From JBMORL01 sp049322335 (lineage in GTDB: Bacteria > Bacteroidota > Bacteroidia > Flavobacteriales_D > UBA2798), in the NCBI GenBank assembly GCA_049322335.1, contig JBMORL010000108.1, positions 1 through 64,000 on the forward strand: DNA of 64,000 nt, written 5' to 3'. The notes below the pieces were generated by a model. That model saw only the letters and a program-made list of their open reading frames with translations, made no database searches and was not told the DNA's origin. Below are positions 49,587 through 57,428 of this stretch, one piece after another (within the stretch, counting starts at the first letter, position 1; each line of letters starts with the position of its first letter). Both the position numbers and the translations under genes were made by a program.

Positions 49587-52484
49587 CTAACGTGACTTTA
49601 CTCTATACACCACCGCCATAATCGTCCCGATGAACATTACTATACAACCGATCCATAATATATTGATAAACGGGAATCGAATAGCATGCAATACGATAAA
49701 CTCTCTTGTGCTGATGCTGATGGCGTAACGATCAAGCATTTTGTTTTCAACGATCACCCGTTTTTTATCCGGCAACGTATCTTTTATCACCAGCGGCTTA
49801 TAAGATGACAATAGTTTTTTTGCATTGGCAGTATCGGCTATAGAAATGGTATCATAACCGGGTTTTATATTTTTCACCTCCACCAGCAGTCCCATTTCGG
49901 GGATGGTATCGGAAAAACTGCTGAAAGAACCGTCATCTTTTTTTACAAATACAGGATTAATGCGAAAAGGATACCGGAATTGCATATCCCTGCGGTCGTG
50001 CACCACGGCATCGAGTATAGTAATATCATAAAGGCTATCCAGTTCGTATAACGGGTTGAGAGTATCAGCAACGTCTTTTACATCATTGATACATAAAATA
50101 AATCCAGCCGAGGGAATGGTGTCGCCTTTTTTTGCTTCAATGGAAAACAACTCCATTTTATTATCATTCACCGGGTTCATGTCGGCATACTTGATGTGTG
50201 TAAATATGTCGTGAGTGATAAACCGTTTGGTGCCGGGTTCCGAAACATTTTGCATATCATTCAGCTGAACGAACGGGTAAAGTGTAAACAGGGAAGTTCC
50301 TGCTTCCACACCCAGCCAGGGTTTTGCTGCAATAAATTGTTTTTGATCCGGCAGGGCGATGATCTCCCAGTTCGCGGCATCGCTTTCAAATTTTCCTGAT
50401 GACGTGTGGCCTTTTTTACATTGATAGATTTTACCTTTAAAATCGGCCAGCATTCCTGTTTCATACTGTGCAGGTTGATGCGAAAAATATTCCACTTCAA
50501 AATACTGGTTGAATCCCTCTTTTATTTTCCCCTTATAACAAACAAAATATTCTCCCATTAATGTCGTGTCGCCTTTAAACAACTGCACATCGGTTTGGTT
50601 ACTCATGGTTTTTTTCTTCGGATCTTTTTCCGAATCCAGCCCGGCCAGGTCGTAGCCTTTATAGTTTTGCGAAAGTATTTCCTGTTTGTTTTGCGACAAC
50701 AGGGCTCCGAGCATAACCAAACCAAAACCAATATGCGCGATAGATGCACCAGCGTGATTGAGTTTTCCTTTCAGGAATTTGATCCAGTAATCGAAATTTG
50801 CCGTAATAGAAAAAACTGATGCGAACAGTAATATATCAAAATTCCACCCGCTCAGGTTTACAAGCCATGCAACAGGAACAGTAATAAGAAGACTGATGAT
50901 CAGCGAACGCAATAATTTTTTCCCCAATTCGGTTACATTTCCTGTTTTATATTTCATGAATTGGCTAACCGCGGATAAAAGACATATCACAACAGCAAAA
51001 GGAGTTGTCCATTTGTTATAGAAATGATTTCTTTCCGCTTCTTCAATGAGATTAAGATTGGTTTTAAACAAATGATTAATTACTTCCAGTGAAGTATTGA
51101 AAACAACAAAAAGCGCACATAAAACAAGCACAATGGCACCGATAAACATCCAGAATTCGCGCGTCCACAAATCTTCCTCTTTATCGGTTTTAGGAAAATG
51201 TTTCAGGTAATCAACTACCAGCATTTGCAGGGTGACGGCAACAAATAACAATGCTGTAAATCCCGGCCACGTTAGTATGAATGAACCTTGTTCCATAACC
51301 ACGGTATTTTCGCGGTCAACAAAAATGGTAACGATAAGCAGGGTAAGGCAGAAAACCGAGTAGATCCATCGTTGCCTTCCGTTTACCAGCAGCATGACAA
51401 AACTCAGCCACGTAACGAAAACAAAAAAGAGCAGTAACTGGTTAAAAATATCCCCGCCCGTAAAGGAGTGCACGGAAGTATCACCCAAAATTCCGCTGCG
51501 CGTGAGGAAAGATGAATACAAAACCAGCACATAGGTGAGCAACGTTAGAAAAAAAGCTGAATAAAGCGATTTGGGATTGTTTTTATTCACCATCATCAGG
51601 TGAGCAGCTCCCACCAGTGTAAGCCAGGGAACAAAAGAAGCATTTTCAACCGGGTCCCACGCCCAGAATCCTCCAAAGCTCAGTGATTCATAAGCCCATG
51701 CTCCGCCCATCAATATTCCTATTCCCAACACCGCCACTGCAAAAAATGCCCAGGGAAGAACAGGTTTTATCCATCCCTGGTAATCTTTTTTCCATAATCC
51801 TGCAATGGCATATGCAAAAGGAACAGTAGTAGAAGCAAAACCCAGGAAAAGAGTAGGAGGATGGATAATCATCCAGTAGTTCTGCAAAACGGGATTTAAA
51901 CCACTCCCATCTTTGAAAGTAGGATCCAGTTGCATGTAATCCGGAATCTGTCTCCACAAAAAACCAAGTCCGTCCCTGTCACGCAATAACGCAAAAGGAT
52001 TAATACCGATTTTTGTTTCACCTAAATGAATACCCAGCATCATAGAAATGATGAATGCCTGGATAATGGCAAAAACAAAAATAACGGGAATGCGGAATTC
52101 TTTTTTAGCACGAAGCATCATCAATCCCATTACACAATGCCAGAACAGCCAGAGCATAAAACTTCCCTGTTGTCCGCCCCAGAAAGTAACCAGCAGGTAT
52201 TTGAACGACATCTTTGAACTGCTTTGCTCCCACACATATTCATATTCAAAATACTGTACAATGAGCAGGTAGAACATCACCCCGATAAAAACAAATGATG
52301 AGACTGCTGAAACGAGGTATGCGTTAGTTCCCAGTTTTCCCCAGCTATTGGACGTTTCGGGATCGGAAGATTTTTTTACAGATAAAAAAGTGGCAAATAC
52401 AGCCAGCAGGGCAGAGGCAAATCCGAATGAAATAAAGAAATTTCCAAGTTGGCCGGGAAGCTGGTGTTCGCCAATGTAATCCAT
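49587..52484 (-). CDS. ccmF: cytochrome c maturation heme lyase subunit CcmF/CcsA family
   Basis: A 965-residue polytopic membrane protein of the heme-handling CcmF/CcsA family, which attaches heme to apocytochrome c. The tryptophan-rich heme-binding signature is at FGGFWAWDPVENASFVPWL. Other conserved blocks are WMIIHPPTLFLGFAS, LTRSGILGDTSVHSF and AHIGFGLVMLGALLS near the C-terminal third. The length exceeds E. coli CcmF (~650) because of a ~300-residue extracytoplasmic region before the last helix (about 620-935), common in Bacteroidota. It is the last gene of the ccm operon; the stop of ccmE is 2 bp upstream. Confidence 0.93.
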   Translation of the reverse strand: MDYIGEHQLPGQLGNFFISFGFASALLAVFATFLSVKKSSDPETSNSWGKLGTNAYLVSAVSSFVFIGVMFYLLIVQYFEYEYVWEQSSSKMSFKYLLVTFWGGQQGSFMLWLFWHCVMGLMMLRAKKEFRIPVIFVFAIIQAFIISMMLGIHLGETKIGINPFALLRDRDGLGFLWRQIPDYMQLDPTFKDGSGLNPVLQNYWMIIHPPTLFLGFASTTVPFAYAIAGLWKKDYQGWIKPVLPWAFFAVAVLGIGILMGGAWAYESLSFGGFWAWDPVENASFVPWLTLVGAAHLMMVNKNNPKSLYSAFFLTLLTYVLVLYSSFLTRSGILGDTSVHSFTGGDIFNQLLLFFVFVTWLSFVMLLVNGRQRWIYSVFCLTLLIVTIFVDRENTVVMEQGSFILTWPGFTALLFVAVTLQMLVVDYLKHFPKTDKEEDLWTREFWMFIGAIVLVLCALFVVFNTSLEVINHLFKTNLNLIEEAERNHFYNKWTTPFAVVICLLSAVSQFMKYKTGNVTELGKKLLRSLIISLLITVPVAWLVNLSGWNFDILLFASVFSITANFDYWIKFLKGKLNHAGASIAHIGFGLVMLGALLSQNKQEILSQNYKGYDLAGLDSEKDPKKKTMSNQTDVQLFKGDTTLMGEYFVCYKGKIKEGFNQYFEVEYFSHQPAQYETGMLADFKGKIYQCKKGHTSSGKFESDAANWEIIALPDQKQFIAAKPWLGVEAGTSLFTLYPFVQLNDMQNVSEPGTKRFITHDIFTHIKYADMNPVNDNKMELFSIEAKKGDTIPSAGFILCINDVKDVADTLNPLYELDSLYDITILDAVVHDRRDMQFRYPFRINPVFVKKDDGSFSSFSDTIPEMGLLVEVKNIKPGYDTISIADTANAKKLLSSYKPLVIKDTLPDKKRVIVENKMLDRYAISISTREFIVLHAIRFPFINILWIGCIVMFIGTIMAVVYRVKSR

Positions 52485-52486
52485 TT

Positions 52487-52861
52487 TTATTTGCCTGTTT
52501 TATTCAGGTCGTTGTATTTGGAAGGGCATTTAAGAGAAATTTCGGAAGCATAAAACGAATCGCCTTCGGCATAACCGGTTACCACCACGCTCTCGCTGCG
52601 TTCAAAATCCTGTGGTTTGGCTTCGTTGTAGATCACTTTCCGCACATTATTCTCTTTATCTTTTAAATAAAAAGTGGTGCGCATCGGTTCGGAAATAATC
52701 TGCTGTGAATGATCGAGCCATCCCACTACGGTATATTTTTTTCCGGGTTTGTCAAACGCATCTTTAAAATTGGCATAGGTGCTGGCATTCGACAAGGAAG
52801 CAAAAATAACGGCAATGGCCACGGCAATAACTACCAGTAAAATAATATGCGACTTTTTCAT
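52487..52861 (-). CDS. ccmE: cytochrome c maturation heme chaperone CcmE, CxxxY variant
   Basis: A 124-residue periplasmic heme chaperone with one N-terminal membrane anchor (about 5-25) and a small OB-fold (about 30-115; YTVVGWLDHSQQI; VVVTGYAEGDSFYASEI). In the classic proteobacterial protein heme is bound covalently to a His in a K-H-D-E-x-Y segment. Here the equivalent segment is LKCPSKYND, so cysteine 113 replaces the histidine and the conserved Tyr117 is kept (C-x-x-x-Y). This corresponds to the known CxxxY-type CcmE found in some deltaproteobacteria and archaea. The ATG overlaps the ccmD stop by 4 bp. Confidence 0.93.
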   Translation of the reverse strand: MKKSHIILLVVIAVAIAVIFASLSNASTYANFKDAFDKPGKKYTVVGWLDHSQQIISEPMRTTFYLKDKENNVRKVIYNEAKPQDFERSESVVVTGYAEGDSFYASEISLKCPSKYNDLNKTGK

Positions 52862-53064
52862 TTTTGTTTGTCTTTTAGTTCTTTTTCCAGTTTCTTCACT
52901 TTTCTGTCCATCAAAATCAGGTAAACTACAATTCCTGTAAAAATGATCAGCATCACGCCAATCACCACATTAATCTTTCCCGATTCATGCATCGATTCTT
53001 CAAAAGAAGCTGCAGAAGAGGAAAGAGCAATAGCGAACAGTAAAAAACTCAATAAGTATTTCAT
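52858..53064 (-). CDS. CcmD-family small membrane protein
   Basis: A 68-residue protein with a signal-like N-terminus (1-~19, SSSAAS), one membrane helix (about 32-52, INVVIGVMLIIFTGIVVYLIL) and a basic C-terminus (DRKVKKLEKELKDKQK). The position between ccmC and ccmE and the topology match CcmD, which links the CcmABC heme-release complex to CcmE. Both ends overlap neighbours by 4 bp, implying translational coupling. Sequence alone is weak evidence, but context makes the call good. Confidence 0.8.
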   Translation of the reverse strand: MKYLLSFLLFAIALSSSAASFEESMHESGKINVVIGVMLIIFTGIVVYLILMDRKVKKLEKELKDKQK

Positions 53065-54092
53065 GACAATGCGTTTTCAATTTTTTCAATTCGTACTTTC
53101 AGTTGCAGAAACCAAAGCGACAATCCCATCCAGCCTAATACAGCAGGATAAAACACTACGCGCAGCGAATTATCAATATCAAGATCGCTGAAAGGTTGGT
53201 TGCCTCCGCTGGCCGGGTGAAGTGAGTCGGCCATTTTGGGAAGCACCAGCACCATCACAATCATAATTACAAAAGCAAAAATATTGTATACGGCACTGAT
53301 CTTTGCCCGCTGTTGTTCTTCCTGCAGCGAACCGCGCAAAACAGAATAAGCGAGATAAACAAGAGTAGTAATAGCAGCGCCATTGAGCTTGGCATCATTT
53401 ACCCACCAGTTTCCCCAGGTAAAACGCGCCCACAGCGAACCGGTAGCCAATCCTAAAATTCCCAGCAGAATTCCCACATTAATGGCCTGTTTTGCGATGA
53501 TGTCATGTTGAAGGTTGAAGGTTGAAAGATATTTGATGCTGTAAATAACGGATATCAGCATCACCAGCATCATAGCAAACCACATAGGGACGTGCAGCAT
53601 GAGGTTGCGGATGGATTCATATAACATTGGCCTGTTGGGAAAACCGGATACATCCGGATTTTTCAAATCTTTCAGTTCGTTGTCTTTCACAAGAGGAAGT
53701 TCATTTTGATTTACCGGTTCAGAAGTTTTAATACTGAAAGCATTCGGTAATAACAGATGCCCGCCAGCATATTCCACAATAAGGTGGGCAGATTTTATTG
53801 CAATCAGTTGCGGAAGATCAATATTGAATTTAATTTGTTTTGGACTCAGTATTTCGATAGAAGAAGCATAAACAGGATAGCCATCTGTTTGCACATACAC
53901 TTTGTATTTTTCACCCGAAGTAAATTTTGTGAAATCGGTGTTATAGCCATTTACAACGATTTCGTTGCTGCTTTCGGTAGTGAGTTCGTTTTTTGAAACA
54001 CTGAATAACCCCGGTTTTAAGGGTGTATAAAGACTAAAAACGATCGTGTAGGTAAGCAGCAGTACAGTAAGATATTTCCACCAGTTTCGCAT
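53061..54092 (-). CDS. ccmC: CcmC/CcsA heme-handling protein with N-terminal periplasmic domain
   Basis: A 343-residue protein. Residues ~155-340 are a CcmC-type membrane domain with six helices and the tryptophan-rich heme motif W-G-N-W-W-V-N-D-A-K-L. Histidines flank it, in LMLHVPMW and in the SLHPASGG loop. CcmC normally has ~220-250 residues. The extra ~150 N-terminal residues comprise one helix (7-25) and an extracytoplasmic beta domain (about 40-125; YKVYVQTDGYPVYASSIEIL), a form I have seen described for Bacteroidota CcsA proteins. It would present heme to CcmE. It overlaps ccmD by 4 bp and follows ccmB by 6 bp. Confidence 0.9.
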   Translation of the reverse strand: MRNWWKYLTVLLLTYTIVFSLYTPLKPGLFSVSKNELTTESSNEIVVNGYNTDFTKFTSGEKYKVYVQTDGYPVYASSIEILSPKQIKFNIDLPQLIAIKSAHLIVEYAGGHLLLPNAFSIKTSEPVNQNELPLVKDNELKDLKNPDVSGFPNRPMLYESIRNLMLHVPMWFAMMLVMLISVIYSIKYLSTFNLQHDIIAKQAINVGILLGILGLATGSLWARFTWGNWWVNDAKLNGAAITTLVYLAYSVLRGSLQEEQQRAKISAVYNIFAFVIMIVMVLVLPKMADSLHPASGGNQPFSDLDIDNSLRVVFYPAVLGWMGLSLWFLQLKVRIEKIENALS

Positions 54093-54098
54093 TGTTTT

Positions 54099-54767
54099 TT
54101 AGTCGCGCCAAAGGTAAGGAAATAATAGCACCGAAAGGGCGGGAACAAGCAGGTTAAGACTGATAACGACCATCAGGGGAGTAGTAGCGTAATCCATTGG
54201 CAATCCGCGGATAGCCGTACCTGATAATTCAACAAGCATAGCCAAAAGCGGAAGTATAAGCGGAAAGCCCAAAACAGCCATCAGTCCGAGGTTATTATTG
54301 GTTTTGGCGGCAATGGCGCTTAACAAAGTGAAGGTGGAAGAGAGGCCCGTGCACCCGAGTAAGATGGCCGAAATAAATAATGGCAGGTTGGCCCCTTCCA
54401 GCGGAGAATCTCCGACAAAAAACAGGTACAGAAGAAAAGCAATGCTACCCGTTGCAATCATCAGCAACATATTATAAATCATTTTTCCGAGTAATACAGC
54501 AGTGGGCGAAGCCAATGTGTAGAGGTAAAGCAGCCGTGCACGGTTTTCACTGAAAAAACTTTTGGATACCGCATTCAACGCACCAAACAAAAGGATGATC
54601 CAGAACAGTGTATACCAGGTAACTTCAGAAATATCCTGCCTGAAGGAGAGATAACAAACGTAAATGGTGCTGGCTACAAATAACAGTATACTGCCCAAAC
54701 TGTAGCGGTTGCGCATTTCCATTTGCCATTCTTTTTTCAGAATGGAAGATATACCGGTTGCTGACAC
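54099..54767 (-). CDS. ccmB: heme exporter permease CcmB
   Basis: A 222-residue polytopic membrane protein of the CcmB family, the permease of the CcmAB complex that releases holo-CcmE from CcmC. Six hydrophobic segments are evident. The N-terminal block K-K-E-W-x-M-E-M-R-N-R-Y matches the family, as do the FSENRARLLYLYTLASPTAVLLGKMIYN and FPLILPLLAMLVEL blocks. It starts with GTG, 4 nt after a TAnnTTTG box. The partner ATPase ccmA is not next to it; a toxin gene takes the usual upstream slot, so CcmA must be encoded elsewhere if the complex is functional. Confidence 0.92.
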   Translation of the reverse strand: MSATGISSILKKEWQMEMRNRYSLGSILLFVASTIYVCYLSFRQDISEVTWYTLFWIILLFGALNAVSKSFFSENRARLLYLYTLASPTAVLLGKMIYNMLLMIATGSIAFLLYLFFVGDSPLEGANLPLFISAILLGCTGLSSTFTLLSAIAAKTNNNLGLMAVLGFPLILPLLAMLVELSGTAIRGLPMDYATTPLMVVISLNLLVPALSVLLFPYLWRD

Positions 54768-54771
54768 GGGG

Positions 54772-54779
54772 CAAAGGTA
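54772..54779 (-). promoter_or_regulatory. -7 box for the ccm operon
   Basis: The minus strand reads TACCTTTG 4 nt before the GTG start of ccmB, the same spacing as recF and prfC, again implying a leaderless transcript. It would let the ccm operon be transcribed independently of the toxin-antitoxin genes upstream. Confidence 0.45.
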
Positions 54780-54794
54780 ACCAAAGCAGGGTTC

Positions 54795-55094
54795 TCACTT
54801 TACTTTTCTTGTCAAAAATTTGTCAGGATTCAAAGAGGTGTGAAAAACACCATAGTTAATCACATTTTTTTTCGATACTACAAAATGGATCATATAGGGA
54901 AACTTTTTCAGCGGGAGGCAATGAACTTCATCATATCTTACCTGATACATGGGATTTTGAGACAATGCGGAGACAAAAAGGAGAAAATGCCTGTGAAATT
55001 CTTTTCCGAGTCCTTTTTTCTTTTTGTTATACCATCGGATGGCTTCCTGGATGTCTTTACGGGCATCCTCTTCAATAAAAACAACAAATCCCAT
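54795..55094 (-). CDS. RelE/ParE-type toxin
   Basis: A 99-residue protein of the RelE/ParE toxin superfamily. It has E-x-A-x-x-D-I-x-E-A-x-x-W-Y near the start, the basic mid-region (KKKKGLGKEFHRHF) and a C-terminal strand ...F-P-Y-M-I-H-F-V-V-S...GVFHTSLNP. ParE types inhibit gyrase and RelE types cleave mRNA; the subclass cannot be set from sequence. The ATG immediately follows the antitoxin stop, typical of a toxin second in the pair. It ends 27 bp before ccmB on the same strand. Confidence 0.9.
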   Translation of the reverse strand: MGFVVFIEEDARKDIQEAIRWYNKKKKGLGKEFHRHFLLFVSALSQNPMYQVRYDEVHCLPLKKFPYMIHFVVSKKNVINYGVFHTSLNPDKFLTRKVK

Positions 55095-55319
55095 TTATTC
55101 CAATTCGAAAGCGTTTTTTATATCCTCCCATTTCAGGAGTTTTTTCTTCCCTGATTTTACATCTTTTATCCTGTTACGAACGGTCTTCTTATGATCTTCC
55201 GGTATAACGTCCGACAGGTCTTCATCCAATGCCTGTGCGAGTTTTACTTTATCCTTTACCGGTAACTTATGGATAAGACGCATGAGCTGGTTAAAATCAA
55301 GGGATAATTGCAATTCCAT
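55095..55319 (-). CDS. antitoxin of the RelE/ParE pair
   Basis: A 74-residue hydrophilic, helical protein (MELQLSLDFNQLMRLIHKL... ending KWEDIKNAFELE). The C-terminal W-x-x-I-K pattern is that of addiction-module components placed before RelE/ParE toxins. The ATG at 55319 is chosen because a longer frame (to 55454) adds 45 residues that are not antitoxin-like and overlaps the divergent peroxidase gene. It contacts the toxin start directly. A DNA-binding fold is not obvious. Confidence 0.82.
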   Translation of the reverse strand: MELQLSLDFNQLMRLIHKLPVKDKVKLAQALDEDLSDVIPEDHKKTVRNRIKDVKSGKKKLLKWEDIKNAFELE

Positions 55320-55360
55320 TGAATATTCGGGTTTATTTATGCGAATATAGTTAAAAACTT

Positions 55361-55368
55361 TAAATTTG
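55361..55368 (+). promoter_or_regulatory. -7 box for the peroxidase-bshB1 operon
   Basis: TAAATTTG matches TAnnTTTG 16 nt before the ATG at 55385. The -33 position reads TTTA rather than TTTG. Confidence 0.45.
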
Positions 55369-55384
55369 GGACAAGAAGAATCAT

Positions 55385-55969
55385 ATGAAAAAACTTTCCA
55401 TATGGGTAACAGTAGTAGTTTTCGGTTTGCTATCCTGCAAAACCGAAAAAGCAACTACTTCAAAACCCGAACCAACAAACACCCAATCAGCCATGCCCAC
55501 CATTCATTCCTTTAAAGTAAAAGACATTGACGGCAACGATTTCGATTTTTCTTCGCTGAAAGGAAAAAAGATCATGATTGTGAACGTTGCCAGCGAGTGC
55601 GGATACACTCCCCAATACAAACAATTGCAGGAGCTATATGATACCTACAAGGACAAAAATTTTGTGATCGTTGGGTTTCCCTGCAATGATTTTGGCGGAC
55701 AGGAACCCGGATCGGAGACCGAGATCAAATCTTTCTGCCAGAAAAATTATGGTGTTACTTTTCCCATGATGTCGAAAGTGGGAGTTAAAAATGATACGCA
55801 CCCCATTTACCAGTGGCTCACCCAAAAAGCAAAAAACGGAGTGGAAGACACCGAAGTGAAATGGAATTTTTTCAAATATCTGATCAACGAAAAGGGCGAG
55901 TACGTTAGAATGCTTACGTCAAAAGACGACCCTGTAAGTGAAGAAGTGATCAACTGGATAACGAAATAA
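55385..55969 (+). CDS. glutathione-peroxidase-family thiol peroxidase, lipoprotein
   Basis: A 194-residue protein with a lipobox (GLLSC, cysteine 18), an extended Pro/Thr-rich linker, and a Gpx-fold domain (about 38-194). The peroxidatic residue is Cys72 in V-A-S-E-C-G-Y-T-P-Q-Y (cysteine, not selenocysteine), the catalytic glutamine is Q106 (FGGQEPG) and the tryptophan is in VKWNFFKYLI. Additional cysteines near 100 and 117 could resolve the disulfide, as in thioredoxin-dependent Gpx proteins. Bacteria with bacillithiol usually lack glutathione, and bshB1 starts 3 bp downstream, so bacillithiol or thioredoxin is a more likely reductant than glutathione (inference). It is probably anchored to a membrane facing the periplasm. 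Confidence 0.92.
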   Translation: MKKLSIWVTVVVFGLLSCKTEKATTSKPEPTNTQSAMPTIHSFKVKDIDGNDFDFSSLKGKKIMIVNVASECGYTPQYKQLQELYDTYKDKNFVIVGFPCNDFGGQEPGSETEIKSFCQKNYGVTFPMMSKVGVKNDTHPIYQWLTQKAKNGVEDTEVKWNFFKYLINEKGEYVRMLTSKDDPVSEEVINWITK

Positions 55970-55972
55970 ACT

Positions 55973-56689
55973 ATGGACCTTGATATACTGGCATTTGGTG
56001 CACACCCTGATGATGTGGAAATTTCCGCTTCGGGAACCATTCTGAAACATGTGGCGATGAAAAAAAGCGTGGGCGTGGTTGACTTAACACGTGGGGAACT
56101 GGGAACGCGCGGCAATGCAGAGTTGCGCGCCAAAGAAGCAGAAAAAGCGGCAAAAATTCTCGGTTTAAGTGTACGTATAAACCTGGGTTTGCCTGACGGT
56201 TTTTTTGAAGTGAATGAATCTTCCATTCGTAAAGTAGTGGAACAAATCCGTGCATTTAAACCCGAGATTGTTTTATGCAATGCCATTTCCGACCGTCATC
56301 CCGATCATGGCCGCGCCTCGAAACTGGTATCGGATGCCTGTTTTTTTTCAGGATTAGCGAAATACGAAACCGAACTGAACGGAAAAAAACAAAGCGCGTG
56401 GCGGCCCAAAGCAGTGTATCATTATATCCAGGATCGCTACACCAATCCCGATATCGTTATAGACATTACTGATTTTTTCAAAAGAAAAATGGATTCGATC
56501 ATGGCATATGAAACCCAGGTGCACAATCCCGATTCAAAAGAACCTCAAACCCCCATATCTACTCCCGAGTTTCTCGAATACATCAAGGCCCGTGACGCTC
56601 ATAGCGGAAGATTTATTAATGTAGCTTTTGCAGAAGGGTTTACTGTGGAACGTGCTCCGGGGGTGAAGAGTTTGTTTGATTTGGTGTAA
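55973..56689 (+). CDS. bshB1: bacillithiol biosynthesis deacetylase BshB1
   Basis: A 238-residue LmbE/PIG-L-type zinc deacetylase. The signature A-H-P-D-D-V-E at residues 10-16 supplies zinc ligands H11 and D14, and D-R-H-P-D-H-G-R-A supplies the second histidine region. The C-terminal P-I-S-T-P-E-F-L-E-Y-I-K-A-R-D-A-H-S-G segment is characteristic of BshB1, which removes acetate from GlcNAc-malate to give the substrate for BshC. bshA and bshC are not in the window. It is tightly coupled to the peroxidase gene. Confidence 0.95.
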   Translation: MDLDILAFGAHPDDVEISASGTILKHVAMKKSVGVVDLTRGELGTRGNAELRAKEAEKAAKILGLSVRINLGLPDGFFEVNESSIRKVVEQIRAFKPEIVLCNAISDRHPDHGRASKLVSDACFFSGLAKYETELNGKKQSAWRPKAVYHYIQDRYTNPDIVIDITDFFKRKMDSIMAYETQVHNPDSKEPQTPISTPEFLEYIKARDAHSGRFINVAFAEGFTVERAPGVKSLFDLV

Positions 56690-56711
56690 GGGAACACGTT
56701 TAGCTTTATAT

Positions 56712-57428
56712 TCAGCACCCCGTCTTCGTCAGCATTCCCATTACTTTTACCAGGTCTCTTTTTTCAGCAAATGAAGATAAGTACAACGTAAGCCTACCTA
56801 CGTTATAATGGTGAGAATTGTTGATGATGAGATCGGGGCGTTGGTCGTTGTCAATATCGCCTATAAATACCAGCGAAGGCATATTTCCGTCAAGAAACGG
56901 CTGTGAACAAATGAGCTGTGAAATAAATTTCCCATTCTTTTCTGATTTTAAAAACAGTTTGTAGTTTTTAATGTTGTCCGGTTTGTCTCCGGTACCGGTG
57001 GCGATAATGGTATGGGTTGAATTTTTAAACAGGAAAGTATAAACAGCTCCCGGTAATACTGCTTCATTTCCCCTGATATCTACAAAATCAGTTTCCTTTT
57101 GGACTTTAATATCTACCCCCGAAAACAATAACAACGGAGATTTACCCTTAAGCATCACTTTTATACCGGTTTTAATTGACTTGTCCTTATCAAGGATCGG
57201 ATCATGTTCATTGGAAAATTCCGGTTTTGTTTTTTGAAGTGAGCAGGTAGTTCCGTCAAAAAATAATCCCAGCCAGCTCATGCTTTTGGCGTTTTCGGGA
57301 ACTTCACCCTTATGGAAAGAACCTGAATACAATAGTGTGGCAGGATATTTTGCTTCCGGATCGGGAAAAATATTTGCAGTGGAATCAGGATTACCGGCTA
57401 ACAAGACATATATAAACAGCACATTCAC
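56712..57428 (-). CDS. exported protein of unknown function with FG-GAP-like motif
   Basis: A 238-residue protein starting GTG at 57428, with a weak signal-like N-terminus. Near residue 190 is a D-I-D-N-D-Q-R-P-D-L-I-I-N motif, as in FG-GAP/VCBS calcium-binding repeats (usually D-x-D-x-D-G-x-x-D). The remainder is beta-rich (KNYKLFLKSEKNGKF) with no recognised family. Its start overlaps the stop of the upstream gene by 4 bp (GTGA), indicating coupled translation. Confidence 0.75.
   Translation of the reverse strand: MNVLFIYVLLAGNPDSTANIFPDPEAKYPATLLYSGSFHKGEVPENAKSMSWLGLFFDGTTCSLQKTKPEFSNEHDPILDKDKSIKTGIKVMLKGKSPLLLFSGVDIKVQKETDFVDIRGNEAVLPGAVYTFLFKNSTHTIIATGTGDKPDNIKNYKLFLKSEKNGKFISQLICSQPFLDGNMPSLVFIGDIDNDQRPDLIINNSHHYNVGRLTLYLSSFAEKRDLVKVMGMLTKTGC

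Noticed and set aside
54840..55154. 104-codon plus-strand frame opposite the toxin
   Set aside because: Antisense to a recognisable RelE/ParE toxin, and its translation shows no domain.
54795..55319. Anti-phage defence island
   Set aside because: Only a single RelE/ParE pair is present, with housekeeping genes on both sides. No restriction, CBASS, retron or similar component was seen nearby.
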